The position numbers and the translations under genes are program-made. The notes below the pieces were generated by a model. It saw only the letters and a program-made list of their open reading frames with translations. It made no database searches and was not told where the DNA came from. 64,000 bases of DNA from Amaranthus tricolor (Eukaryota > Streptophyta > Magnoliopsida > Caryophyllales > Amaranthaceae): assembly GCF_026212465.1 (NCBI RefSeq), contig NC_080050.1, positions 853,501-917,500 of the forward strand. The letters are read 5' to 3'. Shown here piece after piece: positions 1-11,753 of the stretch; positions within the stretch are counted from its first letter, which is position 1, and every line of letters begins with the position of its first letter.

Positions 1-694
1 GTTTTAACATTTATATATTTATTGGTGAAGGCTATAAATTAAATTTCTAGAAAATTAAGTTTTAAATTTACCCTTTTAATGCTATATGACTAAAAGTTGA
101 ATTTTGACCAAAATGACATTATTAAAAAGACATTTCGTTTGTTAACTAGTTGGAAATTTTAAAATAGTAGCTTGACTTTAAAGTCATTTATAATTTTGCG
201 TGGCTAGTCATCTAATTCGACACTATTTCATACTCATGACGTAATTTTCAATTTACTAGTCATGATTTATTTAAAAGATGATAAGATTGGCCATAGCTCG
301 TGTTAACTCGCGAGCCTAAAACTTAGGTAGGTTAGACTAGAGGTTTAGTTAAATATCCAATGGTTGTGCCAAAGGCCGATGATATGTGATTTTATATTAA
401 AGTTTGTCATTTTATAAAAATTGTTTTAAGATTTGTGGCCGAAAGTACATAATTGAATTGTTCATATATAATAGTAGACAATCATAGTTATAATTATACT
501 CATCAACTCAATATTTCGCATAAGTCAGGAGTTTGAGAGAGAAAGGTAGCGGACAAATCATACCCGTACCGCCTAAAAAAAAATAAAAAAAAAGTACGCA
601 GACTCAAATAATTCCAAATAAATTTGCCACATCTAAAGAGAAAGGTAGACATGAATTTCAGCAATTAATTGACTATGTGAAACTAAAGACGTAC

Positions 695-1078
695 CAGAAA
701 GGATAGGCTTCCAAGGGAAAGACAAGATACAGCTAAAACGCCAATGTCCAATGCCCTTGTCCTACAGTTCACCATATTATAATCAAGAAAATATAACAAA
801 AATAACAAGCAAAAAAAATTGTATTTTGTTATGAACATCTTGAGCAATCTCACTTGAAACGAATAAAACATTTCATTACTCCAATATCACAGCGTAAAAA
901 TATGGTGTAAGTTGCGCGGTAATGAAATCTTAATATGGAAACTGAGTGATTCAGTTATCATAGCGTCTACATATCGATCGAAATTATAAGATATCCTTTG
1001 ATATGGTCCAAAACGCAGTTTTTACTCCTTTACAATGCGGGAATATCGATTCGTTTATTTTAAAAACCATAATAGATA

Positions 1079-1167
<89 letters not shown>

Positions 1168-1479
1168 TAAGAAATTAGATTAATATTACCTCAAAGTCTT
1201 CCCATTTTGTAAGTTTCATGTCAGATTTTGTAATAAGGGAGCCAAAGTTGGTACAATTCCTCTTAAATCTTTTAAGCCCTTTGAATGAGCCTGCTGGATC
1301 AGCAAATTCACATTCGACTTCATACGCACCAAGCGTCAGATTTCCTAAATATTTAGGGCCAAGACGGAATAAAAATACACAATTATTAGGCATGATTTAT
1401 TTTGCATTATCTCGAAATTTTAAGGTTGAAAACAAATAATCAAACTATAACCAAAGTAAAATACATTCATACAATAACA

Positions 1480-1564
<85 letters not shown>

Positions 1565-2652
1565 AAACCCCTTGTTAAGGGGGTCGTGTGTGCGTAGAGA
1601 TGTCTATTCAGGTAATATATTATCTCAGATGGGTTAATATATGTTCGTGCGAGTTATTTCGGGTCAGATTGAGTCATATTCGATTTCGATTAATTGGTGT
1701 CAAGGAACCAACTCAACTCAAAACTTAAATGGTTAAAATCCCAAGATATGTTATATACTCTAACTTGCCTCCTCACACGAGAGCCTTTTAGTTAGAAATG
1801 TGGATGTAACACAAACACTTCCTATACCTGGCGCTGAATATTCCACTTTAAATAAGAGGTGATTGAGATTTAAATCCGTGAACTCTTGTCACGCTGGCCT
1901 CTAATACCATATTAAGAAACTAACTTAACTAGAGTCGTCTTGAAAAATTTGAGGGTCCGTAGAAAACTTTTATTTTACGCCTTATTTACAGTAAATATGT
2001 TTATTTTTTTATTAATAAACTTAACATATTTTTTTTAATTAACTTTTTCATATACAAGAGAAAGAGGGGCCCTGAGCGGTTGATCAACTTGCACACCCTT
2101 AAAGACCTCTAACTCAACAAAAAGCTTAAGCTGATAATAGAGGCTCCCGAAGTATATTATATGCCATTGGGTCAATTTTAAACAGTTCGCTATACGATCA
2201 GACATCTTCCATGTGTCCATCGTTAATAAGGAGATAATCTAGACAACCAGAGAAATATCAATATGTGAGTGAATACCTGTGACAAAGTAAGACCTTTGAA
2301 AGTCTTGTTTGATGGTTTGAACCACAACAGCTCGATCAACAGCACCATTATCATCACAAGGAAGGCTGGAACATTCCTCGACAACATCGGAAGACGGTGA
2401 TCGGAGAACAGAAGCAGCAATACCCAGAAGTTCAGAAGCATACCATGCTACTTTAAGCACCACATTTTCAGGTTCCCCTTTATCTTTTTTCTGTGTTGTG
2501 ACTGAACTATTATTACTCTTTTCTTTATTTTGTGCATAGCCCTTAAATCTGTATATTTTGGGGGATAAATGATGGAATTTAAGGGTAGTTATATATTTAT
2601 AATCTGTGCTGAAGGGTGATGCTGATGAAGTATGTGAAAGAAAAGAAGCCAT
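695..2652 (-). CDS. NTF2-like (DUF2358) protein, 3' end beyond window
   Basis: Three exons can be joined in frame: 2277..2652, 1190..1344 and 695..761, all with GT-AG borders. They encode 199 residues before the open end at the left edge. The first ~45 residues (MASFLSHTSSASPF...) are Ser/Thr-rich and look like a plastid transit peptide. The core reads ...RSYFVTG-NLTLGAYEVECEFADPAGSF, then KWEDFE, then DKGIGHWRFSCILSFPWKP. This is the signature of the plant NTF2-like/DUF2358 family, typified as I recall by Arabidopsis At2g46100. No enzymatic function is established. The expected 'ATGYTEYYF...' exons do not occur in bases 1-694, which I read as intron, so they should lie further left. Intron 1 (1345..2276) carries a retroelement remnant and exon 2 is flanked by (TA)n arrays. 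The family call is secure; the biological role is unknown. Confidence 0.85.
1083..1169. repeat. (TA)n microsatellite
   Basis: An almost uninterrupted run of TA dinucleotides about 85 bp long. It lies in intron 2 of the NTF2-like gene, starting 20 bases beyond the exon 2 splice donor. Confidence 0.95.
1483..1561. repeat. (TA)n microsatellite
   Basis: A second long TA array about 79 bp long, in intron 1 of the NTF2-like gene. Together with the array at 1083 it brackets the 155-bp exon 2. Confidence 0.95.
1680..1935 (-). mobile_element. TRIM/LTR-like retroelement remnant
   Basis: Read on the minus strand, the segment begins with an LTR-tail-like 'GTTAGTTTCTTAAT', followed by ATGGTATTAGAGGCC. 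The latter resembles the initiator-Met tRNA primer-binding site TGGTATCAGAGCC. An internal stretch follows, then GTGTGAGGAGGC (polypurine-like) and an LTR-like start GTTAGAGTATATAACATATC ending ...GAGTTGGTTCCTTGAC. This is the layout of a terminal-repeat retrotransposon in miniature. Another fragment of the same terminal repeat (AGCTTAAGCTGAT...) lies at about 2109..2163. No coding capacity is visible. It sits inside intron 1 of the NTF2-like gene. Exact ends and target duplication were not resolved. Confidence 0.55.
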
Positions 2653-4151
2653 TTTTTGTGGGACTTTTGATATAAAGAGAGATTTGGTTTTGGTTTCTTA
2701 CTGGTTTTAAGTGAAGGGAAAAGATTGTGGACAAGAATATTTAAGGGTTATAGACCATAAAATTACAATACCTTGTCAATTATGTGGCATTGTGGCCCCA
2801 TATTAAATCTAATAATACTATGTTTTACCTATATGAAGCACAAAAGATTTTAAGAAAATTGAAGTGGAAGTCAAACTCTTACTATAATTCATATAAATTT
2901 GCAACATTCAATTGGGTTTTAGTGAGTTGGATAATAAGACAAATACAATTACTCGTTATCATCATCATACCGAGTAATCTGCTTACAGAAACTATTATTA
3001 AGACATGGAGAGGAATAAAAGATTATAAGTCATACGCGCGAAAAAAAATATTATCAGAAAGCTTTTCGTCGGTAAAAATAATCAGTTTATGAATGAAATA
3101 TGTGAATAAAATGTATCAAATGTATGAGATTATAAAAGAATTTAAGGTCATTGTGAAGTTAAACAATGCATCAAATTTATCAGGATTTAAAACCAAACCT
3201 AGTGAATTTGATACATTAAAAGACACTGTCTCTCAATAGACTAACTGAAATGAAAATTATCAGCAAAATTTGTTTCTAATAGGTTTGCCTACTTATTAGG
3301 TCTAACTTTTAGTATTACAAAAGCTGGGGCTTGACCCTTGACAACTAACCAACATCCACTCGATTTATTGAGCAATCAATGACTCTGAGACAGCACCAGT
3401 GCACCACCGAGACTCATCGAGCACTCTAATGAATCTTGCTAGTTTCTCTCATTGGCCCACTCAACGCTTGTGAGAAACGTGCCATAAAGATTGCTTGTGC
3501 ACTTAGCTCATATAGCACCTTGAATCATCAACGCACAATTGGAAACCTCTTTGTAATAATAAGGGTAAAGTCACGTACACTTAATCTCAATCTTCACTCT
3601 AGGCAGGAGTCACTTAATGACATTGGAGTAATGAAATATTGTAGTAATCATACTCACATCGAATGCATACATGATCTTAACACTCAACACGTGTGATCAT
3701 ATGAAAGTCAATCTCCCAAACGCTCCATACTCCAACACATTAATACTTGGATTTAACATCCACATTAAAAAAATCACCGGAAACCTGATATGAAATTTGT
3801 CACATATGAGTCTAACCAACAGATTACATTGAATTCCTGGAAAGTAGCAACAAAAGTAAAAGAATAAAAAACAATAGTAGTCTCAAAAAAAACTACAGAA
3901 CTTCTAATCTTAACAGCTCCAGTAGAACAGTAACTTGGGACATTCCAATAGTTTGTCCTTCAGTATGTCCACCTTTGATAATCTAGCTTCTACAAAAAAG
4001 CAAGGCTCAAGCAAAAGAGAAAGAAGTTATGATACACGGAATGGCAAGGGGTAGAATGGTACGAGAAAGTCGGATCAAAATTTCATATACATGGATATGT
4101 GGACTTCAGCATGTCCCGACGTAGGAGTTATGCACCGATATTCTAGGAAAA
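2653..4151. other. Intergenic region and UTRs
   Basis: This holds the promoter of the NTF2-like gene (a TATA-like CTTTATATC on the minus strand near 2672) and the 3' UTR of the kinase gene. The segment 3340..3760 is less AT-rich and could be old repeat DNA, but I recognise no coding or element signature in it. Confidence 0.5.
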
Positions 4152-7100
4152 TCATGTCAGCATCTCGATAGCACCTGCTAAAATGCGTATTTTTCTGGGC
4201 AGGAAACCTAAATGTTCTCCATCAGACTGAATAAAGATGGTGCCATTGTTCTCAATTTGCTCCACCTCTATGGAACGTACACTGCAACAAGTGAAATGAG
4301 GTTTGTTCAATCAATTACGCCAGAGTCCAGACAAAGGTTTCAATAGTAAGCAGCACAATCAGTCGATATCTTCGTAAGTGTTCAAAAAATATCCATGAGT
4401 TCATCACCATAAGGCCCATATTAATCGGTATCACACTGAAAGTGAGGTAAAAATTGGAAAATGACATTATTGGCACGTTTATAAATACCAATGGAATTTT
4501 GTGAGTTGAGCGTGCGATACTAATTGACATGCTAAACACTGGTCTGTCTAATAATGATCTCCAAAATCTACAAGATGTGTATCATGCTACCAACTATGTA
4601 TTTAAATAGCACTGACCGCGACAGTTCTCATTATCACAAATTGAGAACATACCTTTTGGATGATACATTTCTAAGTGATAGATGTGTCCCGTTATACAAC
4701 TTGTGCAAATTCAGAATGAAGTCATACCACTTGAAATCCTGAAGGAACACAACCTGCACAAAGATGGCTATCAAGTTGTCTTCACAACATGCCGTTATTG
4801 ATTACAATATCTTTCAAAACCAACCTGTAAATCGTTAAACCTATTAAAAAGTACTGGACTGTATATTTAGACTGTACGCACAAAACTAATTAGGAGGACT
4901 TTACATGATTACGGATCACAAAATGTAAAACTTATATGACCTCGAGATTTCCATTAGAAGGGTCTGCATTGGGGGTAATCTTCATGCCACCACCAAAATA
5001 TTTTGCATTTCCAATGCATAGAGCAGTAACTTGAGGGTACTTCATCCATTCACCATCATCAATCTAAGCATTATAAAAGCAACCGAAATATAAGATTGTG
5101 ATTAAGATTAAAAGACTTGATAAGAGTTGCACTTGTGCTCACCTTCACCCTGAGATCTACATTCTCGTGCCCCATGAAGGCTTGCAAGGCTCCAATGACG
5201 TAGCATAAGTTTCCAAAAGTTTTATACCTGGAAGCATAGTAGCCTGCCTTTGCACTCCTACATCCCAAAAAAAAAAAAGCAATGAAATGTGCTCAGTGAA
5301 AATATTAACGCCAAAAGCATCTAATAGAAGTTAGAAGGAAAAACTATCACAAGAAGGCCAAACTCACAAGTGAATATCAGCAACATTTATGAAATAATGT
5401 GGTTCTCTATTCTCATTTGTTATGACACCAACATCGATACGCGATCTCAGCCCTTCAAGCACACAAAAGTAGAAAATGTCACAAGAGCTTGCTAGGGCGG
5501 AAAAAGTTAGGCATGAAATGAAGGAGGTATTTAGATTTTTAACATGCCCTCATCAGACCTACATATCTCAATGACAAAGACTAATATATTCTTCTGTTGG
5601 CTTACCTTTAGCTATGCGCTCAACAGCCTCGTAAGGGTCATTTTTCCTGAAAAAGAAAGTAAAGAACTGATGTTTGATTTAATCTCTAGTTATATATGAG
5701 GAATCTGTAACACTGAATAAGCAAACCCAGAAACAAAATAACAAACCAGCCAAATGTTCTGGCAAAATCAGAACCAGTGCCCAAGGGAATAAGCTGCAGA
5801 AAGAAACAGCAAGTAACTCAACATTGAGCTGCAAAAATTAACAACAAAATACACTGAAAATCACAGACACAGTTGACCACTCTTTCAGCAAGAAACAAGG
5901 TTAAGTCAGTGATTCCTTACACCAAGTGCAGTTGTAGGAGCAGACATTTCAACTTTGCTAGAAACAGGTTTCCCTTGAAAAAAGAAGCCATTCACGACCT
6001 ATTGAAAGCCAAACCCTATATTAAAAAATAATATTCCAGAAGAAAAGTGATTTTGGTAACCTCAAAATATTGCAGTAGCAAAGGGTAAAGATGATACAAA
6101 GTACAAACAAAAAAATTTTCCCTGTTTCCTTGAAAGTGTCCTTTTTGAAATTTTTCTTTGTTCATTACTAGTGTTCCTCTCCCTTTTCGTAAATTATCCC
6201 CTTCTATTAATATATCTACTCAATACAACAGGTAGAAAGAAATGTAACAAAGGTTAATACATCAAAGCCTATTCATTATAGAAATCACAATAACCTTAAC
6301 TCACAAGGGCATGACCCTAGTGCTTTATTAACTTTATTTACCTGTATTACGAATCGTGCCCAATACTTCAGAGATATATTTGGTGGAAAAAATTAAAATA
6401 TGAAGCTAAGTCGCTATACAAAACTTAACAGTCCAGGTATATAAATGAACAAGGAATTTTGTAATTGAAGACACAGCAGCATAAGAAGCTCAATGGTCTG
6501 TTGGCTAGAGAAACAATTATCAAATGTGATGGATATGTTCAGCTCCCTTATTAGCGAACAAGTCCAATAGAAAAACCAGCTTCTATAGATTATTAAGCTA
6601 ATTTCTGGAGATACTCAGCAAACAAGTATCTTCCTAACATTTTAAACTGCTCAAATCAAATTTCTACACAAGGGTTGGACAAAACATTAGCCTCCGAAAA
6701 CATATTGCATCAAGCAATGAACAAGGGAAAACTCAGTGCGCAGCATCACAACAAACCTTCTCTTTTTATATAATTTTTTACTTTACTAAAGGAGATGATA
6801 CTATGAGAGTGCTATCACGGATGATAGTCAAGTGCACAATGTAAACTGCGTAGCCCAGTCTTGTACAAATTTCATCACATATACATCAATAACAACAAAA
6901 CAGCGAAAATGAATATAGTATATTTTCATTATAAAACTATTTTGGATAGATCTAAAAAGATATTCCGACTTTTATTAAGCAAAAAAAGGCACACCTCATG
7001 AAGGGTTCCATCACCACCCACGGCAACTACAGCATTTGCACCCTCCCGGATAGCCTATTTGTTCAATCGAAAGCAGAAAACGAACAACATTAGAAAATAT

Positions 7101-8194
7101 TTTCACTGAAAAGAGAGAACTTAATGATCAAAATTATGATAAATATTTGTAATAAAATATACCTCTCTTGTTATATCAGTAGCATGGAAGGGACCTGATG
7201 TAAAAGACTCACATATCTGAGTAAAAGACAAGTAACTTTCAGGAACTAACAACAACCATTAAGGCCAAAAAAAACAGTATACTAACTTTTATTACCCCAA
7301 TATCACTAAGGGGATCTCATCTATGGGAGATTTGGATTGATTAGTTCTTTGTCGATGTCAAGTTTATTAAAAAACAAAGTATACTACCTTCCATTACCTT
7401 AAACCCCAATACCTCAATAAACTTGACATTGACAAAGAACTTATCATAAAAGTCTAGTATAAGTTTGCAAATTGCAAAATCAATTGCAACAATTAAATCC
7501 GATTGCAACTTAGCATACTTCCTTTCTTATCATAATTATTTATCGAACAAATAGTACTATTTCTTTAAAATTATTTCAACTTAATCTTTTCTTTCCACAA
7601 CCAATTGGAATAAGAAAAATCAAAAGTGACATTCAGTTACAGAAATTTCAATGGAATTTATCGATCATTTTCAGGAAAATACTTCGAAACTAAATTTGCT
7701 ACTTGCGTACACTACAAAGAAGATAAATGACGAAAAGAAAACAAACCTAATCAGTTAAATCACAAACTATTCGAATATTTCACGACAACAAACTAACATC
7801 ATTCAAATTCCTCCAAAATTGATCATCTAAGATTCAAAATTTCACAGGAAAAAAATAAAGAAACTCACATTGCAATCAGAAGAAAGACGAGACCTCAAAT
7901 ATGGCAAAAGTTTCTTCCATTCTTTCGCAGTTTTACCATTTGCCCCTGCCGACAAGCAATTTTCCAATACAAAAAAAACTAATTATTTTTACAACGAACT
8001 CATTTTTTTTTTCCAAAAAATATAGAATTCAATCAACAAAAGATAGAACCTTGAGGATTGACGATGAAAACGAGATCAGAGCGACGAGAAGGAAGGTGAG
8101 TAGAAGAGTGAGAAAAATCGGGAGCCATTGAAGGAGGAAGATTTTGAGCTGCTGTAAACCTCATCCGTACTGGTATGGCAACTCCATGAATCAT
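4152..8194 (-). CDS. LCBK2: Sphingoid long-chain base / diacylglycerol kinase family protein (LCBK2-like)
   Basis: Twelve exons join without a break: 8050..8194, 7869..7945, 7163..7216, 6995..7054, 5921..5998, 5747..5793, 5606..5646, 5368..5452, 5143..5257, 4941..5063, 4653..4753 and 4152..4281. The protein has 351 residues. It carries the DAGK/LCBK catalytic core: [13 protein letters not shown] near the N-terminus, the nucleotide-binding [14 protein letters not shown] motif, and [15 protein letters not shown]. It ends in the family's C-terminal lobe ([14 protein letters not shown]...). Members phosphorylate sphingoid bases or diacylglycerol. The closest relative I recall is Arabidopsis LCBK2 (At2g46090), annotated as mitochondrial. 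I chose the ATG at 8194 because the added 22 residues ([17 protein letters not shown]...) are basic, hydroxylated and lack acidic residues, like a targeting peptide. The ATG at 8128 would give 329 residues and remains possible. The substrate cannot be told from sequence. Confidence 0.9.
7343..7441. repeat. Inverted repeat (hairpin) in kinase intron 2
   Basis: Arms 7343..7368 and 7416..7441 are complementary over 26 bases with one mismatch (AGTTCTTTGTCGATGTCAAG... against its reverse complement). The spacer is 47 bases. This may be the remnant of a small MITE or a genuine intronic hairpin. Confidence 0.7.
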
Positions 8195-9043
8195 TTTCTT
8201 TGCCTGTGATAACCTCTTTGATTTATGGCGGTTGTTTGTTTTACAGTCGTACTAATCTAATTTTAATGGCGTTTGGAGTACTTGTTAATGATAGAGTTTA
8301 GTTAGTTAGTTTGAATTTGAATTACTCCCATTATCCCATTTAGTCCACCTTTAAAAAATAAATAATCAATAAAAATTTAGTTTTAATTCATAAAATTTAG
8401 TTCTAATCGGTAAAAATCAGTTTCAATAAAAATTAATAATAGTCGATTTTAATCGGTAAAAATAAGTTGAAATAGATTTTTACTATGCAAATATGCAATA
8501 TGGTATTAAGGTGACTTTTGGTTGTTGATTTTAGCAATCAAATGATAAGCTTGTTAAAGTGACTTTTGGTATCAAATGTAAAATTTATCCATTTTGTTTG
8601 GTATAGAATTATAACTTGCATATATGTGTTGACATGCAATTAAATTATAGAGTACTCATTGCATTGTCTATCATGAGAAATTTGTAAAACAAAATTGATA
8701 ACTAAAGATATACATCGACACAAATCAACGTGTACAGACGTAATATTAATAAATATGAACACGAGAATATGAATATCGCAAAAGACTTGTTTTAAACTAA
8801 ACTATTTAGAATTGATTAAATATCGAAAATACGAGAAAATAATAATTGGTAAAACTTATTAAAAATGAATTGAAGTGAATTTGTTATAGAAGATACAAGT
8901 TTGAGAGATTGATTGATAGCAAAAGCTAATGTTATGGTTCATACAACATCACTGTTTGTTACAAGAACTGCCAAAAGATCAATTACAGTAAAATAGTACA
9001 AGGGAAATGCACAAAACAATGTTCAGGAATAAGCCTAGTTTCC
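8195..9043. other. Intergenic region without recognised gene
   Basis: AT-rich spacer between the kinase 5' end and the RPL5 3' end. It contains the kinase promoter and the RPL5 3' UTR. I see no coding signature. Confidence 0.5.
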
Positions 9044-11490
9044 CTATCTCCTACCCCTTGATTTCGAGTCGAAGTGGTGAGACTTCAACTTCTTCTTGCG
9101 AATGAGAGTAGATGGTCCACTACTCTCTCTAAATGGCATTCCCATTAGGGTTAGCAGCCTGAAGGCTTCCTTGTCTGTCTTAGCTGTTGTCGTTATGCAA
9201 ACATCCATTCCCCTAGCCTTACCGACAATTTCGGGTTTGATCTCTGGAAACACACTTTGTTCACGAAACCCGATGCTGTAATTCCCGTTACCATCAAAAC
9301 TATTTGGATTCACACCTTGGAAATCCCTTGTTCGAGGAAGTGCCAAGTTGATAAGACGGTCCAGGAATGCATACATGACCTGGATATCATCAACAAGCAT
9401 AGAAGTCGGGGCGTTACCCAATGCATTTCTGATGCTGTCCTTTTGCATGGAATATAATATACAGAATTGAATGCACATATGCTATGGGCTGTTGTTATCT
9501 AAAAATATCGATAGTACACAGCAAAATGATCATATGATATCGACAGCACAATGCATATATAGCTAGTCGTTAATATGCTATCGGCTGGTTCATACGATCA
9601 TACATCAGTCAGCACTAACCCTAAAGTTGTAGCTATTGTGGGTTCAATGGGTTTGAACAAATTTAGGAGAGATCTCCATTGAAGTTCACACTTCTCCAGA
9701 TCCCTTATCTCCACTTATTTTCTAATCAATTTCTTGCACAGCGTGTTCTCAGTGCCAATCAAAATTAAAAAACATCCAACAAGTTCATGGCGATACTTTA
9801 GGTAAGACCATAAAAGGACAGAGAACCAGAGTTCATAAATATTATACAAACGAAAACTTTGAAATTAAATCAGGAAAAAGTGTGAAAATAGCAGGCATTA
9901 AAGGCTTACATTTCCTCGAAGTGTGACTGCGATCCCAAGCGTCATACCTTCTCTGACCTTAAAACCTGCAATGGATTTTTTTGCTTTTGTCTTTACGGGC
10001 CTCTGACCAGTGATGAGTGCCAACTCGTTCATTGCAGCATCCAAACCCTTTGCATTTTGTGAAGCCTCTCCAATTCCACAGTTCACCACTATCTTGTCAA
10101 TCTTGGGAACCTGCCAACATCACAGATCAAACAATTCAGACTCCTCATTTCAGGACAATAACATCGAATTTATCCATAAATTAGCCAAGTTGAATACTTG
10201 GACACATTTCATGTTCGACATGGGTATATGAGTCCAAGTAACAAGTTTTTCTAAGTCCCGTCAATATGACTAGATTAAGAGTCAAAATTTCAGTTTGGCA
10301 AATCATTGTGACTGAGCATTCTCAAATATAGTATGCTGATCAACAATATAGACCTTAAAAATTAAAAGCATCAAAGTATCAAACAGTCAAACCACAATAT
10401 CCTATTCATTGTAAATAAGGTCTTCTATACTTGAAATTCAGCTTAATCTATAGATATATCCCTTTGAATGCTCACAATTTTCCACAATCATATTAAGGAT
10501 GTAAGATAAAATGACCAGGAGAGAAAAAGGAAAACTTCAAAAATCATCATTGTTTCAGAGTAAAATAAATCAGCATATACTGATAATTACAAGCATTTAG
10601 CCCTAAAATTGAAAGTAGGCTAAATTGGCAGATAAAGAACTTTGTCTTGTTTACCAAAAGTACCAGCAATCCAACCTTATCTTCACGAAACAAGAAATTA
10701 GATATGCCAAATTCAACAAGTTTCCTTCACCTTCATCTCTTTTCATCAAGTAAACAATATCCATTTCAACAACGAAAACACCTTGCAAATGATATACTTT
10801 CACCAAAATCACATCATGAACCTCAAGCATCTCATACTAAACTCAACGTAACTTCAGAAAGTCAGGTTCATAACATTCATATCAGAAAAATGGCTACAAA
10901 TTTACTTAAAATTCATTACATCGCCACAAAATTCCTCATTAAATTTACATTTCTCAACATAACATCAAAATTCATAAATCCTTCAATTAAGCAAATAAAC
11001 ACGAGAAGTTCGACAATTGTATTCCATCTATAATTTCCCAACACTCAACATTTGTGCAATAGTGATAAGAAATTCATTACATTGCCACAAAATCCCTCAT
11101 AATCTTAAAGTATATCTCAACATGATATCATAAATCCTCAAATCAAACAAATAAACAATAGAAATTCCAAAATTATCTTTCCACAATCTCGCAAAATCAG
11201 CATAGCAATAATGATAATTAAAACAAAAAAGCTGATAAAGAGAATTAAACCTCAAGAATGTTGGAGTAAGAGAACTCTTCCTTGAGAAGAGGAACAATTT
11301 TCTCTAAATAAGAAGTTTTAAGACGATTAACATTATCGGCTTCGGCTTTGTCGACAAAAACCGCGGCTCCAGCAGAAGCTTTCACCGTAACTGATGAGAA
11401 TCCGGCCCGAAGAAAGACAGAAGTCCGGCATGGAAGTTTGATTCCGGAGAAAGTAGAAGAAGTTGACTGAAGTAGCGAAGTGGAAGCCAT
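9044..11490 (-). CDS. RPL5: 50S ribosomal protein L5 (uL5), chloroplastic precursor
   Basis: Three exons, 11251..11490, 9910..10110 and 9044..9379, join in frame to give 258 residues. Residues 1 to about 38 ([19 protein letters not shown]...) form a typical Ser/Thr-rich stroma-targeting peptide. The mature part is canonical bacterial-type uL5: [18 protein letters not shown], then [20 protein letters not shown], then [17 protein letters not shown], then SVFPEIKPE. Its basic C-terminus ends SKSRGRR. The protein binds 5S rRNA in the central protuberance of the plastid large ribosomal subunit. It resembles spinach plastid L5 as I remember it, including the conserved '[17 protein letters not shown]' stretch. 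A TATA box lies 47 bases upstream of the start codon. The first intron is 1.14 kb and the second 0.53 kb. No defect is visible. Confidence 0.97.
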
Positions 11491-11536
11491 TGTTGAGCAA
11501 AGAGAGAGAAAAATGAGGAAATTTGCAGGTTCCTCT

Positions 11537-11542
11537 TTTATA
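11537..11542 (-). promoter_or_regulatory. Putative TATA box of RPL5
   Basis: TATAAA on the minus strand (context ATTATAAAAGAGG), 47 bases before the RPL5 ATG. This leaves room for a short 5' UTR. Confidence 0.5.
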
Positions 11543-11679
11543 ATGGCTAAGCGTACTGCACAAAGGTTTACTTTTCAATGGATTTGAAGATTAGCCTGAC
11601 TGCCTGAGCCATTTATAAAAGGTTGGGATGGCATATTTATTATTATATAATTTTTTAAATTTCAATAATAAACAACAGT

Positions 11680-11753
11680 GTCTGGGTGGTGTAGTTGGTT
11701 ATCACGCTAGTCTCACACACTAGAGGTCCCCAGTTCGAACCTGGGCTCAGACA
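11680..11753 (+). tRNA. tRNA-Val (anticodon CAC)
   Basis: A 74-base cloverleaf without intron. The acceptor stem GTCTGGG pairs with CTCAGAC, with one G-U pair. The D-arm is GTGTAGTTGGTTATCAC. The anticodon stem CTAGT/ACTAG encloses loop CTCACAC, with anticodon CAC at 11714..11716. The T-arm CCCAGTTCGAACCTGGG contains an intact B-box. The discriminator base is A, and a TTTTT tract for RNA polymerase III termination begins at 11755. The CCA end is not encoded, as usual for nuclear genes. It is the only recognised gene on the plus strand. Confidence 0.97.

Noticed and set aside
1218..1439. Plus-strand open frame of 73 codons
   Set aside because: It is the antisense shadow of exon 2 of the NTF2-like gene, which has family homology and splice sites on the minus strand.
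3436..3696. Plus-strand open frame of 86 codons between the first two genes
   Set aside because: No family resemblance, splice support or codon pattern; probably chance in a slightly GC-richer repeat-like patch.
7901..8131. Plus-strand open frame of 76 codons
   Set aside because: Antisense to exons 1 and 2 of the kinase, which show the conserved [11 protein letters not shown] motif.
10647..11033. Plus-strand open frame of 128 codons
   Set aside because: It lies in intron 1 of RPL5 and encodes low-complexity Ser/Thr/His/Ile-rich sequence typical of chance translation of AT-rich DNA.
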